DNA of 54,698 nucleotides from Desulfobacterales bacterium. Its GTDB lineage: Bacteria; Desulfobacterota; Desulfobacteria; Desulfobacterales; UBA2156. The notes under the pieces were generated by a model. It saw only the letters and a program-made list of their open reading frames with translations, searched no databases and was not told the DNA's origin. Of this stretch, positions 26,901 through 34,073 are shown one piece after another. The stretch spans positions 1-54,698 of the forward strand of contig DRHF01000035.1 of the NCBI GenBank assembly GCA_011049715.1, in the 5' to 3' direction. Within the stretch, counting starts at the first letter, position 1; every line of letters begins with the position of its first letter. Made by a program: the position numbers and the translations under genes.

Positions 26901-28662
26901 CCAGCGGAGTGAACGCATATACGCTTTTATTTTCAAAATACCTTTGCCCATCACCGGCCCAGAACAGTTGTGCCGAGTTTATATGCGTTTGTTTGTCTAA
27001 GCTCCAGAACTGGAACGGCTCTTCTATCATTCGCTTAATATTATTGATGCCTTTTTGAAAATAAATCTCTGTTTGAAACCGTTCTTCAGTATCAATAAAG
27101 TTGTTAAGATTCTTCATTAAGGGCAAAGAAAGAATGCTGAAACCGTATTCGATAAATTCTAAAATATTGCCGATGCCCTTCAATTCGCAAAGTCGTTTTA
27201 ATAGAGGCCCGCTGATTTTGGGAAACCACAACAGCGTCCTGAAAAGAACATTTTCCGGGCTGACTGATTCAGCAAATAACCATTCAGAATCTATCGCCGT
27301 GTATGACCCCTTGTCGTCTACAATGATGTTAAACGGCAAGATATCGATGGCGTTATTTGGATCATGATGTTTTTGATAAAACTGTAAAATAAAATTGTAA
27401 TATTTTTTAATCAGCGCTTCGAATTCAGAGGTGCTGTCACATTCAACCACAGATTTCAGCCACAGTGTGGAGAGCAGGTCACCTCTAATATATTTTTGAT
27501 TTGAAAGGTCCTGCCTGATATCAGTATCACTAAAATTGTCATCTTTATCATCTGATAGACTTCTTTTAACAATGTACTTCTGGTTGCGAGGTTTTCTCGT
27601 TAATGTTCTGTATCTCGGTTTTCGATCAAGATCCGGAAAAACGACAAAATCATTTTCAAACACCTCATTCAGTCGAACTGCCGAGTCGGATCCAATGATA
27701 AAAAACGAATTTGCAAACTGTTCCAAATATCCGGTCTGGTGAAGCGCTCTCCAAATCAAAAATTCATTTGCATCCGGCTGCCATGGATTAAAGTAATCCT
27801 TCGCCATTACACGGAAAAGCACGGAATGCGCATGGCTGTCATTTTGGATGTAAGTATCCGATAAAACAACCTTGGAAAATTGGTAATCCGGAAATGGGTA
27901 GATAAATCGATGTTTTCGGATCATTGCTTTTTGAAGGAAATCATCCCATTCCTTTTTATCAAAGGATCTGATCCCCTTATCCTGTAAATATCCGTATAAT
28001 CCGGTATATGGGCGCCGATAGTGGTTGTCGGATGCACCTAACCAATATTTGAGACCCATCCGGTTATCTCCGGCAATAAACAGCAAACCATCTTTTCGAA
28101 GCGATGCTGTTGCTTTGGAAAGCATCTCAACCACGGCATTTTTATCATCGATTGTTGGTTTGAGATACTTTTTTGCATATTCCACTGTTCCCATTAAAAA
28201 AACCGCATCGTAGGTGTCTTGAGGGAGTTTTAGATTGCAAAACAGTGCATTTACTATTTCAACATGTTTTAGATCGCGACATCGAAGCCGAGCAATTTCG
28301 GTTTTTTGAGGCGAAGCTTCTACAGCATCCACGCGTATGTTTTGCTCTCCCAAATAGCGTGTCAGCGTTCCGCAACCACATTCGATTTCCAGCGCGTTCC
28401 TGATGCCTTTAAGATTAAGACTTTGAAATATGTTTGTCCGCCTGGGGCTGAAATAGTATTCAGATAGCCAATTGTGATCGATTAATCTTTTTTCCAGTTC
28501 AATGGAGTTCGAGGTGACGTCCTGTAACCCCGTCATCATCTGTCGCAATGGTTCATACGGGATATCGTTATCGGTTTTATCCGAGATTTCATAGCCATCA
28601 ATAAACCATACACACGAACTCTTTTGGATTAGCGGGTTTGTTTCAAGTAATGGAAAAACCAT
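23947..28662 (-). CDS. Giant modular protein: methyltransferase, beta module, fourteen 38-residue repeats, GT2 domain
   Basis: 1571 residues. The N-terminal SAM methyltransferase has motif I ALEIECGCGTLTRYL (~90-104), VDAVEASPQK, and YDAVFLMGTVEYAKKY. A middle region (~240-550) includes FNIIVDDKGSYTAIDSEW, reminiscent of aminoglycoside-phosphotransferase-like folds, though I cannot confirm that. A beta module follows (~560-690, QLFWAGDGQRYF ... RLRLKPMNRPG), then a coiled coil with QIEQQ heptads (~715-785), a TLPWKVFKKLKK linker, and fourteen repeats (834-1365). The C-terminal GT2 domain (~1375-1571) has LISVIFCLHD and LFLNGSDLKYN in place of a clean DxD, and stops at IPKRLYV, the end of domain I in the neighbour. 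It is possibly a weakened or non-catalytic transferase. Cytoplasmic. Substrates unknown. Confidence 0.85.
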   Translation of the reverse strand: MVFPLLETNPLIQKSSCVWFIDGYEISDKTDNDIPYEPLRQMMTGLQDVTSNSIELEKRLIDHNWLSEYYFSPRRTNIFQSLNLKGIRNALEIECGCGTLTRYLGEQNIRVDAVEASPQKTEIARLRCRDLKHVEIVNALFCNLKLPQDTYDAVFLMGTVEYAKKYLKPTIDDKNAVVEMLSKATASLRKDGLLFIAGDNRMGLKYWLGASDNHYRRPYTGLYGYLQDKGIRSFDKKEWDDFLQKAMIRKHRFIYPFPDYQFSKVVLSDTYIQNDSHAHSVLFRVMAKDYFNPWQPDANEFLIWRALHQTGYLEQFANSFFIIGSDSAVRLNEVFENDFVVFPDLDRKPRYRTLTRKPRNQKYIVKRSLSDDKDDNFSDTDIRQDLSNQKYIRGDLLSTLWLKSVVECDSTSEFEALIKKYYNFILQFYQKHHDPNNAIDILPFNIIVDDKGSYTAIDSEWLFAESVSPENVLFRTLLWFPKISGPLLKRLCELKGIGNILEFIEYGFSILSLPLMKNLNNFIDTEERFQTEIYFQKGINNIKRMIEEPFQFWSLDKQTHINSAQLFWAGDGQRYFENKSVYAFTPLGRGPQKLLFIFYNPDKNLKRLRLKPMNRPGFFNLFHATLKWMDIKNDEEQILFRLDDADQIAESANMEDVLFQKNIYGNVFLSTSNEPYMDFELPALNGLDLRKGPLFFDVMIEWPAAIEYFSAGKTLARMKALQEKNRTDYLNKIWELKQKISRRQKQIEQQFKQIEQQSKQIESNRINRYQDRIQIVELERRNQKVFRSFETIKQTLPWKVFKKLKKTIILLFRNTVRKIMTFRLDRTYEIIKHSCLFDISYYLRQNPDVDLSCKDPIIHFIKRGVVNNLNPGPLFDTAYYLSKNPDVSASGMNPLEHYIVIGAKEEKNPNPFFNTAYYLSKNPDVLKSETNPLEHYLTIGADEGRDPNPLFSTAYYLLKNPDVSSAGMNPLVHFIDTGSVEGRDPGPLFNTAFYVSKNPDVLATGLSPLEHYLTIGADEDRDPNPLFSTAYYLFNNPEVRESGQNPLAHFLKYGTGEKKNPCPLFETAFYVSRNPDVLATGLSPLEHYLTIGSEEGRDPNPLFSSTYYFLKNPEVRESGQNSLVHYIRVGSDEGRDPNPLFSSTYYLSKNPEVRESGQNPLAHFLEAGADEMRNPCAIFDVLYYVTRNPDVLKSKTNPLEHYLTVGAKEGKNPNPLFHTGYYLSENPDVAESEMNPLAHYLEYGAKEGKNPNPLFHTGYYLSENPDVASSGVNPLAHYLEYGAEEGRDPNPLFSSLYYLKSNPDVIKMGMNPLAHYIEIGGTERRDPGPLFDTAYYLEQNPDVAASEMNPLQHYLLVGAKEGKDPNPFIKSFPFRPLISVIFCLHDIKEIALDERIRSVLTQIYDHFELVLIDDGNKHEGIQSILLDYEKKDQRVRVAVFDERQGHAISANKGISISAGEFMLFLNGSDLKYNALYEYVDLLNQNPEADLIFSDHDSDINGYRIVDYVRPDLLLTMDYFVGRSILFRKSIIDAIGGLNKEHEGPYDYHFLLKFISQTKPERILRIPKRLYV
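24568..26163 (-). repeat. Fourteen in-frame tandem 114-bp repeats
   Basis: Fourteen units of 38 codons in the 1571-residue protein, same family as the array in the next gene. Several units are nearly identical in DNA. Units 11 and 12 (about 24800-25030) share long exact stretches. Units 5-6 and 7-8 form a duplicated two-unit block, with VLATGLSPLEHYLTIG in units 5 and 7 and NPEVRESGQN in units 6 and 8. Unit 9 repeats NPEVRESGQN again. This points to recent unequal crossing-over. Confidence 0.9.
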
Positions 28663-28724
28663 TTAGCAATTGTGTCCTTCAAGTTTTCTTAATGTGGGGG
28701 TGTTTTTGATTTTCATTTTTCTAT

Positions 28725-29606
28725 TCATCTTCCGACTTTTCCTATTAATCCGTGAAGAATTCCTTTCAAAACCGCTTTAGTTACGTTTTTCTGTTTATTC
28801 ATAAAAGAGATAGCGGCGTGGAGAAAATGTCTATAAATCCAAAATGGGTATAATATTGGAATATAAACCTTGAAAAATTTTCTAATGTAGATATATCGGT
28901 TTCTAACCGTATAATAAGTATATAATGGGCCTCTGTGGGCCGATGATACGTGAAGGTCATGAACAGCTTTGGCTTGAGGATGAATGGTTACCTTAAAATG
29001 TGACCTACTGGGGTGCCGGTAGTTATGAATCCGCTTACAAAAATCAGCAACTTCACCGCTGAAAAAATAGCTTTCGTCAAATAATCCGATGGTTTTAAAA
29101 ACATCTCCGCGGGCTAAAAAAGCCGTTCCAGATACATAATCGACTTCATAAATATCTTGGGGGTCGGCAATATGTCGCCAATGTGAGATATAATGCCATC
29201 CGATATTCTTTCCTCCGGCATTTAATAGGGCGTTTGTGTTTGCATCATAGATGACCGGTCCGATCACGCCGATATCCGGTTTGGAGATCAATGCTTCTAA
29301 TAATAAATTAAAGTCCTTTTCTTGAATCCTGGCATCATTATTCAGTAGAAAAATCGCATCATGCCCATTATTTAATGCAGCCTTGATTCCGATATTGCAT
29401 CCACCTGAAAAACCTGCATTGATTTTATTTTTTAGGAGATTAAAATTCTTCTCCTGTGCGAACAACCTTTCTTTTTCTTCGTGAGTTGAATTGTTATCAA
29501 CGACGTATATTTGATGGGGTATGGCAATCCATTTTTTGATGGATTCAATACAAGTAAGCGTATCATCAGTAGCATTCCAGTTGATGATGATGATTGCCGT
29601 ATTCAT
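28725..29606 (-). CDS. GT2-family glycosyltransferase (rhamnosyltransferase-like)
   Basis: 293 residues. It begins TAIIIINWNATDDTL, the opening of WbbL/RfbF-type rhamnosyltransferases. YVVDNNSTHEE is the nucleotide-binding strand, LLKNKINAGFSGGCNIGI follows, and AIFLLNNDARI holds the metal-binding Asp. VDYVSGTAFLARGDVF and LFDESYFFSGEVADFCKRI cover the acceptor side (the 'ED' position appears as E-V-A-D). These are inverting enzymes in the cytoplasm acting on lipid-linked acceptors. The donor (dTDP-rhamnose in relatives) is not proven, and no rml genes are in this window. Sixteen bases downstream of the stop of the next modular gene upstream. Confidence 0.87.
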   Translation of the reverse strand: MNTAIIIINWNATDDTLTCIESIKKWIAIPHQIYVVDNNSTHEEKERLFAQEKNFNLLKNKINAGFSGGCNIGIKAALNNGHDAIFLLNNDARIQEKDFNLLLEALISKPDIGVIGPVIYDANTNALLNAGGKNIGWHYISHWRHIADPQDIYEVDYVSGTAFLARGDVFKTIGLFDESYFFSGEVADFCKRIHNYRHPSRSHFKVTIHPQAKAVHDLHVSSAHRGPLYTYYTVRNRYIYIRKFFKVYIPILYPFWIYRHFLHAAISFMNKQKNVTKAVLKGILHGLIGKVGR

Positions 29607-29621
29607 ATAAAAAATTACACG

Positions 29622-31721
29622 CTAAGTTCTTTTCTCTGCAATGATAATATCCTGACCGTGTATCTCTCCTTTTCTATTGCACCATGTTCCATAGTGTATC
29701 GCACCTTTGATAGACAGATTAGCGGCTTTAAATAATTCCCGGAAAAACGACTCTTCATAAGCAATAGCTGCTTCTGGGTTTTCTATAATCATCACGCCAT
29801 ACCGTTTATCGATCAGTTTGAAGTTAAACTCGCTTGAGCTCATATATGTTTTTGAATCTTGCTTCAACAGAAAACAAGAGATGAACACCCGTCCGCCTGG
29901 TTTTAAAACACGATAAATCTCATTTAAATAATGGGATGCCGCATCGGGCAGTATGTGGGTAAATACAGAAGCGGCAAAAGCAAAATCAAAAAAGCCGGCT
30001 GTATATGGAAACACGAATTCAGTAGCTTCGATTGTTCCATTTTTATTGTATTCTTTGTTGTAAATATTGGCGTGTTGAAAACAGAAAACGGGACTTTGTT
30101 TAGTCAATTTTTGATTGCACCACTTGACGCCTCTTTCCACAATTTCAAATCCTTCATATCGGCCTTCATTATTGAGATAATCCATAAAATGGACTGCAAC
30201 CCGGCCGATACCGGATCCGATATCGAGTATCTTATCGCTCTCTTTTACGCCACAAAAGTTGATGATGTTATCGAAATAAAGTTTACCAATTTTAACAAAT
30301 TCGATCCCTCCAACATAGTTGAATCTTTGTGGCGGAATTGGATCCTTCTTCAGATAGCAAAAGTAAAAAAAGGAAATTTCATCTATAATAGCTTTTTTTC
30401 TTTCAACGCCAATAAATCTCATCACTTTCTTGAGCTTACCAAATATCCACCTTAACGGAAATGTGATTTTCCATGCGGTTGAGCTGACCACTTCCTGATA
30501 ACGTTTTTCCCACGAATTAATACAGCCATCCACTGCGTATGATTGTATTTCTTGTTGGTGTATAGATACATCTTTTTTTTGCTGATCGTTACATTCGCCA
30601 ATCTGTTTTTTCTGAGATATGAGTTCGTTTTGATAATTGATAATATAAGTCAGAGCCGCTTTTCCGGTTGTGATAAAATTCAGCTTAATAGTTACCTTTT
30701 TTATTTTCCTGTTAGGAACCTCAAAATACACCCGCGGATCATTACTAAGGAAAATAAAGTTTTGGTCTTGTCGATAGGCCGCATTGGTCTCGATATTTTC
30801 AATTTTATGCCACGATCTATCATCAAACTGAATTGAAATCTTTTCGATATGAATGACACAAAAATCATTGATCGGGTCAAATCGCAATCCTTTAATTTTC
30901 CCGGTCTCATTCAGATCAAACTCGATCTGTTTTCCCGAGCCAAAGATGACTTTTTTAATCACTTTCTGGTTGTTAAAACCAAATCCCGTGTCAATGTATA
31001 GCTGTGTCACTTTAGGAACGATATATATCTCTGCACAATCTTTGAATAATTGACGATGATTGAAGATGACGTTTTTGATCATAAAGAATGGTGCTTCTTC
31101 TGACATGGTATTTAACATGGACGTTTTCTTTATTCTGTAATAAAAAAGGGTTTTGGGAATTCGATATGGTTTTAAATTGAGTTCAAGCAGAGAAAGCCAA
31201 AAGTCCCAATCCTCCAATCCATAAACCATATTGGTGTTGTATCCTTTCACTCTTTCCCAATCTCTTTTTCTAAAAAAACCTGAACAAAAAATAATATTCT
31301 TTTTCAATATCCCTTCTAAGGAAAACTCAGGCAAATCGATCAAGCCATCTTTATCTCCGAAATAAGAGGCCTGGCAATATACAATCCCAATATCCGGATT
31401 TTCATCCAGTATCTTAACAGCGATGTCTGTATATTCCGATCCGATTTTATCATCAGCATCTAGGGGAAGAACGTATTCCCCTTTTGCTTCTTTAATGCCA
31501 TTGTTTCTGGCCGAGGCTAAACCTTGATTATCGGTGTGAATAATCCTTGTTTTCGGCTTGTTATAATCTGCCAAAATCAGCCTTGTTTTTTCGTCATCTG
31601 ATCCATCGTCAACAATGATAATCTCGAAATTCTGCCAGGTCTGATTTAACACCGATTCAACCGCCTCGTTTAGATACTGGCCGTGGTTATAACAGGGAAT
31701 GATGACGCTGACTTTAGGCAT
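29622..31721 (-). CDS. Modular GT2 glycosyltransferase with beta module and SAM methyltransferase
   Basis: 699 residues. GT2 domain (1-220): KVSVIIPCYNHGQYL, IIVDDGSDDE, YVLPLDADDKIG (DxD) and NMVYGLEDWDFWLSL (the catalytic-base 'ED' motif). A beta module follows (~235-365, TQLYIDTGFGFNN ... RFDPINDFCVIHI). Then a charged helix with Gln-rich turns and the linker SSTAWKITFPLRWIFGKLKK. The C-terminal methyltransferase (~480-690) has ILDIGSGIGRVAVHF (motif I) and VLKPGGRVFISCF. I infer sugar transfer followed by methylation of the product, for instance chain capping; that is not shown. The ATG overlaps the fcl stop by eight bases (ATGCCTAA). Confidence 0.88.
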   Translation of the reverse strand: MPKVSVIIPCYNHGQYLNEAVESVLNQTWQNFEIIIVDDGSDDEKTRLILADYNKPKTRIIHTDNQGLASARNNGIKEAKGEYVLPLDADDKIGSEYTDIAVKILDENPDIGIVYCQASYFGDKDGLIDLPEFSLEGILKKNIIFCSGFFRKRDWERVKGYNTNMVYGLEDWDFWLSLLELNLKPYRIPKTLFYYRIKKTSMLNTMSEEAPFFMIKNVIFNHRQLFKDCAEIYIVPKVTQLYIDTGFGFNNQKVIKKVIFGSGKQIEFDLNETGKIKGLRFDPINDFCVIHIEKISIQFDDRSWHKIENIETNAAYRQDQNFIFLSNDPRVYFEVPNRKIKKVTIKLNFITTGKAALTYIINYQNELISQKKQIGECNDQQKKDVSIHQQEIQSYAVDGCINSWEKRYQEVVSSTAWKITFPLRWIFGKLKKVMRFIGVERKKAIIDEISFFYFCYLKKDPIPPQRFNYVGGIEFVKIGKLYFDNIINFCGVKESDKILDIGSGIGRVAVHFMDYLNNEGRYEGFEIVERGVKWCNQKLTKQSPVFCFQHANIYNKEYNKNGTIEATEFVFPYTAGFFDFAFAASVFTHILPDAASHYLNEIYRVLKPGGRVFISCFLLKQDSKTYMSSSEFNFKLIDKRYGVMIIENPEAAIAYEESFFRELFKAANLSIKGAIHYGTWCNRKGEIHGQDIIIAEKRT

Positions 31722-32859
31722 CTGTTAAACCAGATATATACCGACGGTAAGTCATTTCTATGCCGTCCTTTAAGCTTAATTTGGGTGCCCATCCTAGATG
31801 CTGCATTCGGGATATATCCAATCGCTTCCTTGGCGTTCCTTCCGGTTTTGAGCAATCGTATCGGATCCTTCCGTTATAAGAGACGACGTTTTTAATGATT
31901 TCTGCCAGGTCTTTAATTTTAATCTCTTCACCGGTTCCGATATTAATGAATTCCCCGATTTCCTGATGGTTATGCCCCTTCATCAAAAAAATAGACGCAT
32001 CGGCAAGATCATCCACATACAAAAACTCACGGTAAACCTCACCTTTCCCCCACACCATGACATGTTCTTCTGTGATTCCCACCTTTTCTAAGAACGCTTC
32101 AATGTCGTCAGTACAGTTTTTGGAATAATCAATATTAAAATTATACCCTAAAGAATTATTTTTTATATCTTGAATTATTTTAATATAATATTTCTTATCT
32201 TTCTTGGCTTTTTTCAAAAGTTTTGCCAGATGAAATTTTCGAAGAATAGCTGGTAAAACGTGCGAGGTTTCGAGGTTAAAATTATCGTTCGGCCCATATA
32301 GGTTCGCCGGCATAACAGATATAAAGTTAGTTTCGAACTGTTCGTTATAATATCTGCAAAGTTTTATGGCAGCTATTTTTGCAATGGCATACGGTTCATT
32401 TGTTGGCTCCAGTTCACCAGAAAGAAGAAATTTTTCTTTCATCGGCTGTGGTGCGAATTTAGGATAAATGCAGGAAGATCCCAGATTGAGAAGTTTTTTC
32501 ACATTATTTTTATATGATGCATGGATGACATTTGCTGCAATCATGGTGTTGTCGTAAATGAATTCCGCCTTAAAAATGCTGTTCGCAAGTATGCCTCCAA
32601 CTTTTGCGGCTGCCAAAAAAACATATTGAGGTCTTTCTCTTTCAAAAAAGGCTTCAACTTTTGATTGACGTCTCAGATCGATTTGAATCAGCCGAATCCC
32701 ATCAACATTAAGTTTATCATTTGCTTTTGGCTTATGGGTGAGATAACTTCCCATAATATTTTTAAAACCCAAAGATAGAAGTCTTTTCAAAATCGCGCAT
32801 CCAACCATTCCGGAACAGCCGGCAATTAATATTTTTGAATCTCGTTTCATCAGTCCCAC
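31714..32859 (-). CDS. fcl: GDP-L-fucose synthase-like epimerase/reductase
   Basis: 381 residues, a little longer than the usual ~320 because of a ~55-residue charged insert (near 175-225, KAKKDKKYYIKIIQDIKNNS). NAD(P)-binding motif KILIAGCSGMVGCAIL; YVFLAAAKVGGILAN; catalytic Ser in LGSSCIYPKFAPQPM; YAIAKIAAIKLC with the Tyr/Lys pair; SVMPANLYGPNDNF. The signature GSSCIYPK-PQP-E is specific to GDP-fucose synthase (WcaG/Fcl), which turns GDP-4-keto-6-deoxymannose into GDP-L-fucose. Its substrate would come from gmd at 36849. It starts at ATG 32859, immediately after repeat-like DNA. Confidence 0.88.
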   Translation of the reverse strand: MGLMKRDSKILIAGCSGMVGCAILKRLLSLGFKNIMGSYLTHKPKANDKLNVDGIRLIQIDLRRQSKVEAFFERERPQYVFLAAAKVGGILANSIFKAEFIYDNTMIAANVIHASYKNNVKKLLNLGSSCIYPKFAPQPMKEKFLLSGELEPTNEPYAIAKIAAIKLCRYYNEQFETNFISVMPANLYGPNDNFNLETSHVLPAILRKFHLAKLLKKAKKDKKYYIKIIQDIKNNSLGYNFNIDYSKNCTDDIEAFLEKVGITEEHVMVWGKGEVYREFLYVDDLADASIFLMKGHNHQEIGEFINIGTGEEIKIKDLAEIIKNVVSYNGRIRYDCSKPEGTPRKRLDISRMQHLGWAPKLSLKDGIEMTYRRYISGLTDA

Positions 32860-33124
32860 CTATTCATTATGTCTGAACCCTAATTGAGCGAAAGCTGAGG
32901 GTGTCCTAGTTTCAAGGCGTCCATACAAGAAAAGTGAAGTCAAGACACAAACAATAGAGGTGTCCAATTCAGAAATGAGCAAGTTTTTCGTCCGGGTCAA
33001 GGCCGCACAAGGGGTTGCGGGCACGCACAGGCAGGCACCGAAATAGAGCGAAAGGGGGTATTTTGAAAAGGTCTCGAAGCTTTCTGTAGTCATCCTTGGC
33101 GGTTGACCCCAAAAAACTCAGGAA
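32860..33124. repeat. Repeat-like non-coding DNA between fcl and the GT2 remnant
   Basis: This stretch reads open in two minus-strand frames but neither gives a recognisable protein. The frame of the GT2 remnant runs on through it to TGA at 32969. It is richer in G+C than its surroundings near 32990-33060. On the minus strand it contains GAGACCTTTTCAAAATACCCC (33055-33075), a motif that recurs in similar form at 34052-34073. I read it as part of a dispersed intergenic repeat or an old insertion; no transposase is present. Confidence 0.4.
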
Positions 33125-33808
33125 GAAAAAGCGATATTTTAAAATACAACGCAGAGCACTCAATCCGTCTTGCCAGCCTATTTTTTTCCCCTCTTGATAG
33201 GTTCGGCCGTTGTAGGAAATTCCTACCTCATATATTCTGCAACGTAGTTTGGCAAGCTTTGCAGTAACTTCAGGTTCAAAGCCAAATCGATTTTCTTCAA
33301 TGGTGATCTGGTCAAGCACGTCTTTTCGAAAAATCTTATAACCGGTTTCTATATCGGTCAGGTTGAGATTGGTGAGCATGTTGGAGAACAAGGTCAGGAA
33401 CTTGTTGCCCATCATGTGCCAGAAGTAGAGTACCCGGTGCGCCTCGGAGCCGACAAAACGGGAGCCATATACAACATCGGCCTTGCCGGCTATGATCGGC
33501 TGCAGCAGCTTAGGATATTCCTCCGGGTTGTACTCCAGGTCTGCGTCCTGGATAAGGACAATATCACCGCTGGCCCTGTTAAAACCGGTGCGCAGGGCCG
33601 CCCCCTTCCCTTGGTTGATAGAGTGATACGCCTTGATCAGGTTTTCGTCCTTAAACTCAGTTTTCAACATCTGCCGAGTTCCGTCCGTCGAGCAATCATC
33701 GACCAGGATTATCTCTTTTTGCAGAGGTAGTTCTACAGCCTGTACCTGCTTGACGATATTGCAAAGAGTCTCCCGCTCGTTGAATATCGGTATGACTATT
33801 GAGAGCTT
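32969..33808 (-). pseudogene. GT2 (DPM1-like) glycosyltransferase lacking start and native stop
   Basis: The frame reads [15 protein letters not shown] at 33808 and on through [27 protein letters not shown] (DxD), [10 protein letters not shown] and [15 protein letters not shown] to [14 protein letters not shown]. It is close to the intact paralogue at 38065, collinear to about 33125. The codon where that paralogue has ATG is CAC here, and no ATG, GTG or TTG occurs between it and the upstream in-frame TAG. The first usable ATG (33670) would drop the first nucleotide-binding strands. After KYRFF the frame passes into repeat-like DNA and adds ~50 unrelated residues. Base composition is more G+C-rich than the paralogue. 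Likely a non-functional or recently rearranged copy. Confidence 0.65.
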
Positions 33809-34073
33809 GTGAAAACCGTTCGCAGGTGCATCATAGCAAAGCTATCCATTCGTATAAAATTCGTCTCAAAGATCCCGGACTTTGAGCGGGGGAAAACGAT
33901 AATTTTAACAGCGAGTATTTCGAGGGTTTATCCGCCTCCGGAGGGTTGATATTTGAGCATGTTGACAAATCCCATTAACCGGGGACACAGACACGTTAGG
34001 TGTAATGTCCTCAAGCCGTTAGGCGCAACCATAGCGCTCAATTGGGCAAAAAGTGGGGTTTTGCAAAGGTCTC
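33809..34073. repeat. Non-coding, repeat-like segment between GT2 remnant and GT4
   Basis: About 260 bases with no plausible gene. It holds a GGGGACACAGACACG string (near 33981-33995), which resembles sequences I associate with REP-type repeats, and ends on the minus strand side with GAGACCTTTGCAAAACCCC right after the GT4 stop. That motif is nearly repeated at 33055-33075. I saw no clear rho-independent terminator. Origin as a decayed mobile or REP-like element is inferred. Confidence 0.4.

Noticed and set aside
32860-33093. 77-codon minus-strand frame upstream of fcl
   Set aside because: Low-complexity product without homology features, overlapping repeat-like DNA and the tail of the GT2 remnant in another frame.
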